Part shown: piece by piece, positions 42,443 to 51,346 of the stretch
Position numbering within the stretch: position 1 is the stretch's first letter
How the letters are laid out: the number at the start of each line of letters is the position of its first letter
NCBI RefSeq assembly: GCF_004341085.1
Contig: NZ_SLXW01000002.1
Span: 124,001-188,000 of the forward strand
Origin: Sphingomonas sp. PP-CE-1G-424
GTDB taxonomy: Bacteria > Pseudomonadota > Alphaproteobacteria > Sphingomonadales > Sphingomonadaceae
Direction: 5' to 3'
DNA: 64,000 nt
Notes under the pieces: model-generated
Told to the model about the DNA's origin: nothing
Database searches by the model: none
Seen by the model: the letters and a program-made list of their open reading frames with translations, nothing else
Translations under genes and position numbers: made by a program

Positions 42443-43681
42443 TCAGTATTTGCTGATTTCCACCGGCAGCGTGCGATAGCCGTGGACGAAGCACGCAGCG
42501 ACCCGCGTCGGTTCGGCGAGCACGTTGATCCGCATGCGGCGGGCGGCCATCTCCTCCAGCAAAATTGCGATCTGCATCTCCGCCAGCCGCGCGCCGACGC
42601 AGCGGTGGATCCCGTGCCCGAACGCCAGGTGCCGACGTGCGTTCGGCCGATCCACCACGACCGCGTCCGCATCGTCGCCGAACACGCTCTCGTCGCGGTT
42701 CGCCGAGATGTACCAGAGCGCGAGCTTGTCGCCCGCCTTGATCTGCTGCCCCATCAACTCCGCGTCGGCGGTCGCGGTGCGGCGCATGTGTGCGAGCGGC
42801 GTCTGCCAGCGCAGGATTTCGCTCACCGCGTTGGGAATCAGCGTGGGGTCCGCCTCCAGCTTCGTGCGCGACTCCGGAAACTTGTCGAGGCCATAGGCGA
42901 GCGCCGACATCGAATTGCGCGTCGTGTCGTTGCCGCCGACGATCAGCAGGATGAGGTTCCCGATGAACTCGTTGTGATCCATGTGGCTCATCGCGTCCGA
43001 ATGAATCATCATCGAGATCAGGTCGGGCGTCGGCGCCTTGTCGATCTTCGCGTCCCACAGACCTTTGAAGTACGATCCGCATTCGAACATGTGCATGAGC
43101 CGCTGGCCGCGCAGTTCCTCGTTCTTCACGATCTCGATATCGCCCGCCCAGTCCGACCACAACGTCAGTTTCCGCCGGTCCGCCCAGGGGAAGTCGAACA
43201 GGATCGCGAGCATCTGCGTCGTCAGTTCGATCGCGACGGTATCGACCCAGTCGAACGGGGTGTTCCACGGCAGGCTGTCGAGCATGTCGGCGGTCCGCCT
43301 GCGAATATCGCCCGACATCCGGGTCATCTCGCTGGGGGTGAAGGCCGGCGCGACGGTGCGGCGCTGGCCGGTATGCACGGGGCGATCGCGCGCGATGAAC
43401 ATCGGCATCGATACGTCGCGCTCGGCGACGAAATCGGCGATCGTGATCCCGCCTGCTTCGGAGGAGTATAGGTCGGGGAGAGATTCGACCTCGACGATGC
43501 CCTTGTAGGAGGAGACCGACCAATAGGGGCCATAGTCGGACTGCTCGACATAGTGGACCGGGGACTCGGCGCGAAGCCGGGCGAACGGCGCCTGCCAGAG
43601 GTCGTCGCGGTAGAGTTCGGCGCGGCTCACGTCGAGCGGATCGACCGTCTGTTGCGCCACGTTTCTCGCTAGAGTCGCCAT
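42443..43681 (-). CDS. Cytochrome P450
   Basis: 412-residue soluble bacterial P450. The heme-binding loop is FGHGIHRCVGARLAEMQ (axial Cys), the I-helix LLIVGGNDTTRNSMSALA (acid-less N-D-T-T variant of A/G-G-x-D/E-T-T), and the ExxR is in AVSEILRWQTP. ATG 43681 with GGGAGAGAG upstream matches the family start; the longer frame before it is a read-through of a family F repeat. There is no ferredoxin or ferredoxin reductase next to it, so electron partners must come from elsewhere. The general pattern resembles terpene/steroid-hydroxylating CYPs; the substrate is unknown. Confidence 0.92.
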   Translation of the reverse strand: MATLARNVAQQTVDPLDVSRAELYRDDLWQAPFARLRAESPVHYVEQSDYGPYWSVSSYKGIVEVESLPDLYSSEAGGITIADFVAERDVSMPMFIARDRPVHTGQRRTVAPAFTPSEMTRMSGDIRRRTADMLDSLPWNTPFDWVDTVAIELTTQMLAILFDFPWADRRKLTLWSDWAGDIEIVKNEELRGQRLMHMFECGSYFKGLWDAKIDKAPTPDLISMMIHSDAMSHMDHNEFIGNLILLIVGGNDTTRNSMSALAYGLDKFPESRTKLEADPTLIPNAVSEILRWQTPLAHMRRTATADAELMGQQIKAGDKLALWYISANRDESVFGDDADAVVVDRPNARRHLAFGHGIHRCVGARLAEMQIAILLEEMAARRMRINVLAEPTRVAACFVHGYRTLPVEISKY

Positions 43682-43759
43682 CGTCTCTCTCCCGTGTTTT
43701 GCCGCAGGAGAGGCTTTGCTGACACTTATGTCAATAGAATGCCGAGGTTGTGATCGAAT

Positions 43760-43886
43760 GATCCTCCCCCGCCAGGGGGAGGTGGCGCCGAAGGCGACGG
43801 AGGGGGAGGACACGGAGCAGAGGTTATCCCATTCCTCCCCCTCCGTCTGGCAAGCGCCAGCCACCTCCCCCTGGCGGGGGAGGATC
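43760..43886. repeat. Repeat family F, copy 2 (inverse orientation to copy 1)
   Basis: Outer arms as at 38673-38798, but the two inner arms are exchanged, so the copies are in opposite orientation. It lies between the ABC permease stop (43895) and the P450 start. Confidence 0.88.
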
Positions 43887-43894
43887 GTGAGGGT

Positions 43895-45130
43895 CTACGC
43901 CACCACCTTCGCCTTCCGTCGCCAGAACGGTCGCGCGCTGCCGGATTGCAGCACGCCCCTCCGGAACAGCCGCGCGCCGACCGTGATGAAGATCGTCACC
44001 CACAACGCCTGCCACGCCAGCGCCGCGACGTGGGGCCACAGCTCCGGCGAGTTCGCCGCGCGCCCAGCCATCGCGAACGGCGACGACAACGGGAACAGCT
44101 CGGCGGCGGTCGCGATCCAGCTGCCGGGGTGCGAGACCGCTGCCGAGGACAGCCCGAACATCGCCACCTGCAGGATCGTGATCGGCAGCGACAGCATCTG
44201 GATTTCGCGCATCGTCGTCGCCTGCGCCCCGACGCCGAGGAACACCGAGCCCAGCAGCAGATACGCCATGCTGAAATACGCCGCGAACAGCAGCGCGAAC
44301 ATCGGCGCGCCGACCGCGGGCGTCAGGTCGCCCAGCGCGACCGCGGCCGCGGCGGGCATCAGCGACGTGATCTGCGTGACGACGGTGCCCCAGAACGCGA
44401 CGAACAGCACCGCGACGCCGAACATCCCGATCAGCTTGCCGAAGAACACCGACTCCAGCGGCACCGCGGCGGCGAGCACCTCGATCACCTTGTTGTTGCG
44501 CTCCTCGGCCATCGTGCCCACGACCTGGCCCGACAGGAATAGCGTCAGGAAGAAGATCCCGAACACCGCGAAGAACGCCGACTGGTGCTGGCCGCCGACC
44601 GAGGTGGTCGAGCGCTTGATCTGCGTCTTGGTCGCGGCGATCGTCGGCAGCGTGCCGCCGAGCTTCTGCGCCGCCAGCGTCGTCTGCGCGAGCAACCCGA
44701 GATAATCCGCCGAAGGACGTCCCCGTGGCCCGTACAGAATTTGCGGTGCATCGAGCGGGCCGTAGAGCACAGCCTCCGCATCGATGTCCTTTGTCTCGAA
44801 CGCCGCGCGCGCCTGAGCGTTCGGATCGTTGGTCGGCGCAACGGTCGTCAGACCAGGGGGCATGTCGTCTTCGCCGAAGACGCTGCGCAGCCGTGTATCT
44901 GCCTCGGCGATCGGGCGCGTGACGGCTGCGGGGACGATCGCGATGATCCGCGTCTTGTCCTGTCCGCCAGTGGCGGCGCTTCGCGCGCCCATGCCACCGA
45001 TCACGCTGAACGCGCCCATTATCGCCGGCGCGAACAGGAACAGCAGGAAGATCGGCGTGAACACCGTGGCGATGAAGTCGCGTCGCGCGATCGTGAAGGT
45101 CTGGCGGAGGGTGCGGCGGAAGCGGGTCAT
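43895..45130 (-). CDS. ABC-2 type transporter permease (NatB-like)
   Basis: 411-residue membrane subunit of an export ABC system. One N-terminal helix (TVFTPIFLLFLFAPAIMGAFS) is followed by a ~150-residue periplasmic domain and about five C-terminal helices, with VVGTMAEERNNKVIEVLAAAVPLESVFFGKL as the coupling region typical of NatB/YhaP proteins. ATG 45130 overlaps the ATPase stop by 4 bp. Family knowledge: Na+ or organic-solute extrusion; the substrate here is unknown. Confidence 0.88.
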   Translation of the reverse strand: MTRFRRTLRQTFTIARRDFIATVFTPIFLLFLFAPAIMGAFSVIGGMGARSAATGGQDKTRIIAIVPAAVTRPIAEADTRLRSVFGEDDMPPGLTTVAPTNDPNAQARAAFETKDIDAEAVLYGPLDAPQILYGPRGRPSADYLGLLAQTTLAAQKLGGTLPTIAATKTQIKRSTTSVGGQHQSAFFAVFGIFFLTLFLSGQVVGTMAEERNNKVIEVLAAAVPLESVFFGKLIGMFGVAVLFVAFWGTVVTQITSLMPAAAAVALGDLTPAVGAPMFALLFAAYFSMAYLLLGSVFLGVGAQATTMREIQMLSLPITILQVAMFGLSSAAVSHPGSWIATAAELFPLSSPFAMAGRAANSPELWPHVAALAWQALWVTIFITVGARLFRRGVLQSGSARPFWRRKAKVVA

Positions 45131-46053
45131 GCCGCGTCCTCCTTTGCGACGTCGGCATGCTGGCCGACGATCCGGACGAACGCCTCGTGCAAGCCGGGCC
45201 GCTCGATCGACAGCCCCGAAATCCCGTATCCCGCGTCGATCAGCCTCACGAGCAAGCTCTCGATTCCTTCGTTCGGCAGCTCGAAGCGCCAGCTATCCCC
45301 GTCCGCCACCGCATCGACCGGCAGCACACCCCGGATCGCAGGATCGGGGCGATGCGGCGTGTAGTGGACGCGCTGCGGCAATATACCCCGAGCGTCCGCC
45401 ACGGTGCCCTCGAAGCGCCGCTTCCCCCCCGCGATGATCGCCAGCCGGTCGCACAGCCGCTCGGCATGGCTCATGATATGCGTCGAGAACAGGATCGTCG
45501 CGCCGCGGTCGCGTTCGTTGAGGATCAGCTTCTCGAGCCGCTCCTGGTTGACCGGATCGAGTCCCGAAAACGGTTCGTCGAGCACTAGTAGGTCGGGCTG
45601 ATGCACCACCGAGCCGAGCAACTGCACCAGCTGCGCCATGCCCTTCGACAGCTTGCGTATCTTCTCGTCGACCGCATGACCGAGTCCGGCGGCCTCCATC
45701 AGCACCACCGCCCGCTCGCGGCCCGTCTTCCAGTCAAGCCCACGCAGAGCCCCCAGGAACGCGATCGCTTCGCGCGCCTTCATCGCCGGATACAGTCCGC
45801 GCTCCTCGGGCAGATACCCGACCCGGTCGCTCGCATCGCGCGGATTGTCGTAGCCGAGCAGCGTGCGCGATCCCTCGTCGGGCTCGATGATCCCGAGCAG
45901 CATGCGCAGCGTCGTCGTCTTTCCCGCGCCGTTGGGCCCGAGCACGCCGTACACCGAGCCGCGCGGCACCATGATGTCCACCCCGTCGACCACGCGCCGA
46001 TCACCGAACCGCTTCACGATCCCGTTCGCGGTGACCGCCCATTCATCGTTCAC
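45127..46053 (-). CDS. ABC transporter ATP-binding protein (NatA-like)
   Basis: ~308-residue ATPase partner of the adjacent permease. Walker A GPNGAGKTTTLRML, Q-loop in YLPEERGLYP, signature LSKGMAQLVQLLGS (LSxGxxQ variant), Walker B LLVLDEPFSGLDP and H-loop STHIM are all present. A C-terminal ~80-residue extension is usual in NatA/YhaQ proteins. Start: GTG 46053 lies 7 bp after AGGAAG; TTG 46059 is an alternative. Only 44 bp separate it from the divergent queG. Confidence 0.9.
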   Translation of the reverse strand: MNDEWAVTANGIVKRFGDRRVVDGVDIMVPRGSVYGVLGPNGAGKTTTLRMLLGIIEPDEGSRTLLGYDNPRDASDRVGYLPEERGLYPAMKAREAIAFLGALRGLDWKTGRERAVVLMEAAGLGHAVDEKIRKLSKGMAQLVQLLGSVVHQPDLLVLDEPFSGLDPVNQERLEKLILNERDRGATILFSTHIMSHAERLCDRLAIIAGGKRRFEGTVADARGILPQRVHYTPHRPDPAIRGVLPVDAVADGDSWRFELPNEGIESLLVRLIDAGYGISGLSIERPGLHEAFVRIVGQHADVAKEDAA

Positions 46054-46097
46054 GCGCAATCTTCCTACCGAGGGTGGCGTCGTGGTAGCGGGCGGAC

Positions 46098-47234
46098 GTG
46101 GCGCAAGACAAGCTGGAACACAGGCTGAAGGCCAAAGCGGCGGAACTGGGCTTCGTCGCGTGCGGGATCGCGCATGCGGGGGCGGCGCCGCGCGCGGGCG
46201 AACGGCTGCACCAGTGGCTCGCCGACGGGCGTCACGGCGACATGATCTGGATGGAGGAGCGCAAGCACCACCGCGAAAGCCCCGCCGGCCTCTGGCCTGA
46301 GGTTCGCAGCGTGATCGCGCTCGGCATGAGTTATGCGCCGAAGGACGATCCGCTCCGGCTGGCGGACGAGGGCGGGGTAGGGCGGATCTCGGTCTATGCG
46401 CAGGGGCCGGATTATCACGATGTCGTGAAGCGGCAGTTGAAGGCGCTCGGACGGTGGCTGGCGGCGGAGGCGGGGCGCGACTTGCCGCCGTTCGACTTGA
46501 AAGTGTTCGTCGACACGGCGCCTGTGATGGAGAAGCCGCTCGCCGAAGCCGCGGGGCTCGGTTGGCAGGGCAAGCACACCAATCTCGTCAGCCGCGAGCA
46601 TGGCAGCTGGCTGTTCCTCGGCGCGATCTACACGACGCTCGATCTTGAACCCGACAAGGGCGGCGTCGACACCTGCGGCAGTTGCGACGCATGCCAGACC
46701 GCGTGCCCGACCGACGCCTTCCCACGGCCATACCAGCTCGATGCCCGCCGCTGCATCTCCTACCTGACGATCGAACATGCCGGGCCGATCCCGCACGAGT
46801 TCCGCGCCGCGATCGGCAACCGCATCTATGGCTGCGACGATTGTCTGGCCGTCTGCCCCTGGAACAAGTTCGCTGCCGCCGCCAACGCGAACCTCGCCTT
46901 CCATCCTCGCGCGGAGTTGGTCGCGCCGGAACTCGCCGACATCCTTGCGCTGGACGACGCCGGTTTCCGCCAGGTCTTCGCCGGCTCCCCGATCAAACGC
47001 ATCGGCCGCGACCGGATGGTCCGCAACGCCCTGATCGCAGCCGGCAACAGCGGCGATCAGGCGTTGGTCGAACTCGTCGTAAAGGTGTTGGCCGACGAGT
47101 CCCCGGTGGTTCGGGGTGCGGCAATATGGGCGCTCCGCCGGTTGAACTTGGCGCGTTGCCACAGCGAGCACGCGCGAATCGCGATCCTGGAGCACGACCG
47201 CACCGTCGTCGCGGAGTGGGGTCATATATCGTAG
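46098..47234 (+). CDS. queG: Epoxyqueuosine reductase QueG
   Basis: 378-residue cobalamin- and [4Fe-4S]-dependent enzyme of the last queuosine step in tRNA anticodons. Two ferredoxin-type clusters are visible: CGSCDACQTACPTDAF and YGCDDCLAVCPWNKF. GKHTNLVSREHGSWLFLG is the conserved cofactor region, and the C-terminal ~60 residues form a HEAT-like repeat. It starts with GTG 46098. It is divergent from the ABC operon. Confidence 0.94.
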   Translation: MAQDKLEHRLKAKAAELGFVACGIAHAGAAPRAGERLHQWLADGRHGDMIWMEERKHHRESPAGLWPEVRSVIALGMSYAPKDDPLRLADEGGVGRISVYAQGPDYHDVVKRQLKALGRWLAAEAGRDLPPFDLKVFVDTAPVMEKPLAEAAGLGWQGKHTNLVSREHGSWLFLGAIYTTLDLEPDKGGVDTCGSCDACQTACPTDAFPRPYQLDARRCISYLTIEHAGPIPHEFRAAIGNRIYGCDDCLAVCPWNKFAAAANANLAFHPRAELVAPELADILALDDAGFRQVFAGSPIKRIGRDRMVRNALIAAGNSGDQALVELVVKVLADESPVVRGAAIWALRRLNLARCHSEHARIAILEHDRTVVAEWGHIS

Positions 47235-47348
47235 CCAGTGCAAGCCTGGTTATCGGCCTGTCCGCGGATGGGAGGACAGCGGAGAGGCGGCTTTCCAGCG
47301 CCAAGCGGCGTTAGCCGTTTTGCAGACAGTGATCCTCGATCGAGAAGG

Positions 47349-47816
47349 TCAGGCCCGAATGATACGAGCGGCGTAACACCCTCGTTTCGCGTAATGCGCG
47401 TGCAGATATGCGACGTCGGGATCGCTGAAGAAGCGTTCGATCAGCGGAACCAGGACTTCACCGTCCGATAGGTCGGCGTCTACCATCTCCCCGTGCTCAT
47501 TGAAGGCACGCAGCGAGATGGGCCGAATGCGGATCACCTCTGGAATGGCATCGATCATGTCCAGCGCGACCTTTGCGCCCTCGCGAACGAAGATGGCGTG
47601 CCGCGACCGATACGGCGTGTCGGCTGGCTGATGCTCGTAGTTGAGCAGGATGGCACACTCGCCAATCTCCATATCGCGGACCTCGACGCGGTCAGGAAAA
47701 CCGGGTTTTGCATTCACGACATACCGCTTTGCCCCGGCGGCCGCCAGATCGTCATCGGCCAGTTCGTAGAGATGGCTGAACTGGTCCGGATCAATTCCCA
47801 GTACGCGAAACGACAT
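47349..47816 (-). CDS. DUF1203 family protein
   Basis: 155-residue cytosolic protein matching DUF1203 in layout: FRVLGIDPDQFSHLY at the N terminus, a conserved YVVNAKPGFPDRVEVRD, ECAILLNYEHQPADTPYRSRHAIFV in the centre, and a C-terminal DPDVAYLHAHYAKRGCYAARI. The function of the family is unknown. ATG 47816. It converges with queG over 114 bp that contain no palindromic repeat, unlike the other convergent junctions. Confidence 0.8.
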   Translation of the reverse strand: MSFRVLGIDPDQFSHLYELADDDLAAAGAKRYVVNAKPGFPDRVEVRDMEIGECAILLNYEHQPADTPYRSRHAIFVREGAKVALDMIDAIPEVIRIRPISLRAFNEHGEMVDADLSDGEVLVPLIERFFSDPDVAYLHAHYAKRGCYAARIIRA

Positions 47817-47949
47817 GCCGAACTCCTACGGTGCAGCCGCCATCCTGGCGCGCTCGGTGAGTGTCGGCATCCCGTTCATTGCTCTCAAAATCGACGTCGC
47901 CCTTTTCGATCGAATTTTGGCGATGTCCGTATTGCGGCGCCTTCTAACG

Positions 47950-48321
47950 CTATTTGCCCCCTTCGCGCCGGGTCAGTGCGGCGACGCAACTGGCGCGGTC
48001 GATCGTGCTGCCGTCGGGTTCGCGTGCGTCGAGATAGGTGACGCGGGGGGCGTCGGATCCCTTGGGATAGAGATACGCGTCGAGCACGCAGATGCCGCTC
48101 TGGAACTGAAGTTTCCGCGCGCTGCCCTCGCGGACGTCGGCATCGGGCTGGCCGAACAATTTGGTCAGGCCGGCGGCATCCTGGCCGAGGACGCGCTCCA
48201 GGCCGACGCTCGTATAGGGGATCGCCGGACGCCCGACCGCGGGCTTCGCGACCGGGGCGGCGCAACCTGCCAGCCCGCCGCTGAGCGCCAAGGCGATCGC
48301 TATCGTCATCAGTCGCGTCAT
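47950..48321 (-). CDS. Small lipoprotein of unknown function
   Basis: 123-residue protein with a lipoprotein signal (MTRLMTIAIALALSGGLAGC, lipobox Cys at 20). The mature part reads like a SmpA/BamE-type small domain: SVGLERVLGQDAAGLTKLFGQPDADVREG followed by LQFQSGICVLDAYLYP. That pattern (short helix, then beta strands with two Cys) is common in alphaproteobacterial envelope lipoproteins. ATG 48321 overlaps the stop of the upstream membrane-protein gene (ATGA), so the two are coupled. Confidence 0.75.
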   Translation of the reverse strand: MTRLMTIAIALALSGGLAGCAAPVAKPAVGRPAIPYTSVGLERVLGQDAAGLTKLFGQPDADVREGSARKLQFQSGICVLDAYLYPKGSDAPRVTYLDAREPDGSTIDRASCVAALTRREGGK

Positions 48322-49022
48322 GGTCGGCCTTTGCGGGAATACGGGGTGCGGGAATACTGGCTGTGGAAATAATGCGTCGCCATCGCCGCGCCGAGGACGG
48401 GCGCAGCGATGTTGAGGATCGGAACCACGAACAGCCCGGTGTTCGCAAGCCCCAGCACGAACCGGCTCCCCTTGGTCGTCGCACGCCAGCCCCGCATCGC
48501 CGCCGCATCCATATGCCGCGCCGCGACCATGTCGCCCAGATCGCGTCCGAGCAGCCAGCCGTTGACTACGAAGAACGTCGCTGCCGTGCCGACCCCGGTG
48601 ACGAGCAGCGCGATATAGACCGGCAACATCACTAGGTTGACGAGTACAACGCGGGCGGCCGAGCGGAGCCCCATTGCTAGGCTGCGCGCGAACGCGACGG
48701 GGCGGGCGGTCTTCAGCGCTTCCGGATAATGCCGCGCCTCGACCGCTTCGACGACTTCGTCCGCGAAAATCCCGACGACTGCGATCGCCACCGCGCGGAA
48801 CAACAGCCACAGCGCGAGGATCGTGACGAACAGCGCGAACGCCGCCGCGAGTCCGTCCGCGTGCCAGTCGAGCCACGCGGCCAGCGCGGCTTGCGTGCCC
48901 CACCACGTGCCGACACCGAGCAGCGCGAAGACGAGCAGCGTGACGATCATCGACTTGACGAACACGCGCAGCACCGGCGGATCGGTAAGCTGGCCAAGCG
49001 AAAGCAGGAGGGCACGGAGCAT
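48318..49022 (-). CDS. EI24-domain (CysZ-like) integral membrane protein
   Basis: 234-residue membrane protein with four to five helices. The order MLRALLLSLGQLTDPPVLRVFVKSM, long hydrophobic blocks, and a late NTGLFVVPILNIAAPVLGAAMATH match EI24/CysZ family proteins. CysZ imports sulfate, but alphaproteobacterial EI24 homologues are uncharacterised, so no symbol is given. ATG 49022 is chosen as the first Met of the conserved part. The stop overlaps the lipoprotein start by 4 bp. Confidence 0.82.
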   Translation of the reverse strand: MLRALLLSLGQLTDPPVLRVFVKSMIVTLLVFALLGVGTWWGTQAALAAWLDWHADGLAAAFALFVTILALWLLFRAVAIAVVGIFADEVVEAVEARHYPEALKTARPVAFARSLAMGLRSAARVVLVNLVMLPVYIALLVTGVGTAATFFVVNGWLLGRDLGDMVAARHMDAAAMRGWRATTKGSRFVLGLANTGLFVVPILNIAAPVLGAAMATHYFHSQYSRTPYSRKGRP

Positions 49023-49244
49023 CGGCTCGGGATGCCGCGCGGTCGCGCGAAGGTCAACGCGGCTTTCGATAGCGCGACTCCCGCGACTAACGGATAACCA
49101 GTTCCGCGAACACGGCGAGCCACCGATCCTGGATCCACGACGACTAGCAAACATCGGCCCGATCCGGCACCAGTTTGGGCATGCACCTACCCTGCCACTG
49201 CGCAGGATAGCCTGCGTCCCGACGGCGATAGAACGGAGACCATC

Positions 49245-50021
49245 ATGCCACGTACGATCGTCGATCTGTCTGTATTCGTGGAGAACGACGTGCTGTCGGA
49301 CCCTCCCGGTCATGGTCCTCATATCGAGTATATCGATCACAAGGCGTCGATACCCGGCCTGCTGGGATTTTTCCCGGGGTTGCAGGCTACAGACCTGCCC
49401 GATGGCGAGGCCTGGGCGATCGAGCGCGTGACGCTCATCACGCATAACGGCACGCATCTCGATGCGCCGTATCACTATGCCTCGACGATGGATGGCGGGA
49501 AGCGGGCGATCACGATCGACGAGGTTCCGCTCGACTGGTGCTTCCAGTCCGGCGTGAAGCTGGATTTCCGGCATTTCCCCGATGGCTATGTCGTCAGCGC
49601 TGCCGACGTCGAGGCGGAACTACACAGGATCGGGCACACCCTGTCGCCGCTGGAGATCGTCGTCGTCAACACGCGCGCGGGCATGCGATTCGGGCACGAC
49701 GATTATGTTGCGTCGGGGTGCGGGATGGGACGCGACGCCACGCTGTACCTGACCGAGCGGGGCGTTCGCGTCACGGGAACCGATGCGTGGAGCTGGGACG
49801 CGCCGTTCGTGCATACCGCCGCCCGATACGCCGAGAGCGGCGATGCGACGCTGATCTGGGAAGGTCACAAGGCCGGGCGTGACATCGGCTATTGTCACAT
49901 CGAGAAGCTGCACAATCTCGAACAATTGCCGACGACCGGATTCACGATCGCCTGCTTTCCGGTCAAGATCCGCGCCGCGTCGGCGGGCTGGACTCGCGCC
50001 GTCGCGATCCTGGACGGCTGA
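49245..50021 (+). CDS. Cyclase family protein (kynurenine formamidase-like metal hydrolase)
   Basis: 258-residue protein of the cyclase/KynB superfamily. The metal-binding signature HNGTHLDAPYHY is at about residues 66-77. IVDLSVFVENDVLSDP opens the protein and an active-site His lies in TDAWSWDAPFVHTA. Members hydrolyse formamides, isatin or related amides using Mn2+/Zn2+. GGAG precedes ATG 49245. No tryptophan-degradation genes lie next to it, so the substrate is open. The 222 bp upstream gap (49023-49244) shows no repeat or RNA gene. Confidence 0.87.
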   Translation: MPRTIVDLSVFVENDVLSDPPGHGPHIEYIDHKASIPGLLGFFPGLQATDLPDGEAWAIERVTLITHNGTHLDAPYHYASTMDGGKRAITIDEVPLDWCFQSGVKLDFRHFPDGYVVSAADVEAELHRIGHTLSPLEIVVVNTRAGMRFGHDDYVASGCGMGRDATLYLTERGVRVTGTDAWSWDAPFVHTAARYAESGDATLIWEGHKAGRDIGYCHIEKLHNLEQLPTTGFTIACFPVKIRAASAGWTRAVAILDG

Positions 50022-50200
50022 TCTCATCGTGTATCTCGGGTCTCCCGAGATACCGCCTGACCTTCAGCCCCAGCAGGGACCCGTGTTTCGCGTGAGGTCT
50101 TGGCGCGTACCTCTGGTCGCGGCCACGCTTGCCGCGCCGGTTGCGCCAATCCCTTCCGCGATTTACGGCAACGCTTTCCCGTCCGCCCGGAGACTTCCCC

Positions 50201-51214
50201 TTGTCCACCCCCACCACCGACGCTCCCACCTACGACGTCGTCGCGATCGGCAATGCCATCGTCGACATCCTCAGCACCGCCGATGACGCGTTCATCGAGG
50301 AAATCGGCGTCGCCAAGGGCTCGATGCAGCTCATGTTCTCGTCCGAGGAAGCCGACGCGCTATACGCCAAGATGGGCCCGGGCATGGAAATCTCCGGTGG
50401 ATCGGCTGCCAACACCGTCGCCGGCATCGCCGCGCTCGGTGGCAAATGCGGGTTCATCGGCCAGGTCGCCGACGACCAACTCGGCCAGGTCTTCGCGCAC
50501 GACGTCCGCAGCATCGGCATCGAGTTCGCCACGCCCGTCCGCGCCGGCGACCCGACCACCGGCCGCTGCCTGATCTTCGTGACGCCGGACGGCCAGCGCA
50601 CGATGAACACCTTCCTAGGTGCGGGCCAGTTCCTCCCCGCCGCCGCGATCGATACCGCGATGATCGCCGATAGCGCGATCCTGTATCTCGAAGGCTATCT
50701 CTGGGATCCCGAAGAGCCGCGCGCCGCAATGCGTGCCGCGATCGATTGCGCGCGCGATGCGGGCCGGAAGGTCGCGTTCACGCTCAGCGACGTGTTCTGC
50801 ATCTCGCGCCACGGTGGTGATTTCCGCCAGCTGCTCAGCGACGGCTTGATCGACATCCTGTTCGCCAACGAAGGCGAACTCGCCGCGCTCGCAGAGACGG
50901 AAGACTTCGACGCAGCGGTCGCCAAGATCTCGGCGCAGGTCCCGACCCTGGTCGTCACCCGCGGCGAGCACGGTGCCTGCGCGCTTCAGAACGGCAACCG
51001 CGCCGAGGTCAAGGCCGAGCCGATCGCCAAGGTCGTCGACACCACCGGTGCGGGCGATCTGTTCGCGGCGGGCTTCCTCCACGGTCAGGCGCAGGGCTAC
51101 GATCTGCAGGCGTCGCTGAAGCTTGGTGCGGTCTGCGCAGCCGAGATCATCAGCCATGTCGGCGCCCGCCCGATGGTCGACATGAAGGCACTCGCCGCCA
51201 AGCATATCGGCTGA
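50201..51214 (+). CDS. PfkB-family kinase, probably adenosine kinase
   Basis: 337-residue ribokinase-fold enzyme. YDVVAIGNAIVDIL opens the protein, the substrate-binding GGSAANTVAGIAALGG is near residue 65, and the ATP/anion-hole motif DTTGAGDLFAAGFLHG (catalytic Asp) near residue 280. Proteobacterial members with this sequence are usually called adenosine kinase. The start is TTG 50201, placed 7 bp after GGAGA; the longer frame upstream lacks conservation. Its transcript ends at a strong bidirectional terminator at 51301-51332. Confidence 0.88.
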   Translation: MSTPTTDAPTYDVVAIGNAIVDILSTADDAFIEEIGVAKGSMQLMFSSEEADALYAKMGPGMEISGGSAANTVAGIAALGGKCGFIGQVADDQLGQVFAHDVRSIGIEFATPVRAGDPTTGRCLIFVTPDGQRTMNTFLGAGQFLPAAAIDTAMIADSAILYLEGYLWDPEEPRAAMRAAIDCARDAGRKVAFTLSDVFCISRHGGDFRQLLSDGLIDILFANEGELAALAETEDFDAAVAKISAQVPTLVVTRGEHGACALQNGNRAEVKAEPIAKVVDTTGAGDLFAAGFLHGQAQGYDLQASLKLGAVCAAEIISHVGARPMVDMKALAAKHIG

Positions 51215-51224
51215 CCTGAGCTTG

Positions 51225-51276
51225 TGTCCCCGCGAAGGCGGGGACCCAGACTAGGCTCCCCCCTTCGCGGGAGAAC
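51225..51276. repeat. Repeat family D, copy 2
   Basis: Hairpin with arms GTCCCCGCGAAGGCGGGGAC and CCCCTTCGCGGGAGAA, 11 bp after the kinase stop and just before the terminator. Confidence 0.8.
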
Positions 51277-51295
51277 AGGCTTTAGTTGAAGGCAC

Positions 51296-51338
51296 AAAAA
51301 AAGGGCCGCGGGAGTTTTCTCCCGCGGCCCTTTTTCTT
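51296..51338. terminator. Strong bidirectional Rho-independent terminator
   Basis: Perfect 14 bp stem AAGGGCCGCGGGAG (51301-51314) / CTCCCGCGGCCCTT (51319-51332), TTTT loop, with an A-run on the left and a T-run on the right. It ends both the PfkB kinase (+) and the APC permease (-). Confidence 0.93.
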
Positions 51339-51346
51339 GGGCTCGA

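Noticed and set aside
43682..43864. N-terminal extension of the P450 by 61 residues
   Set aside because: It reads through a family F repeat; a strong ribosome site precedes ATG 43681.
49023..49244. tRNA or small RNA gene in the gap before the cyclase gene
   Set aside because: No cloverleaf arms, T-loop consensus or terminator could be found.
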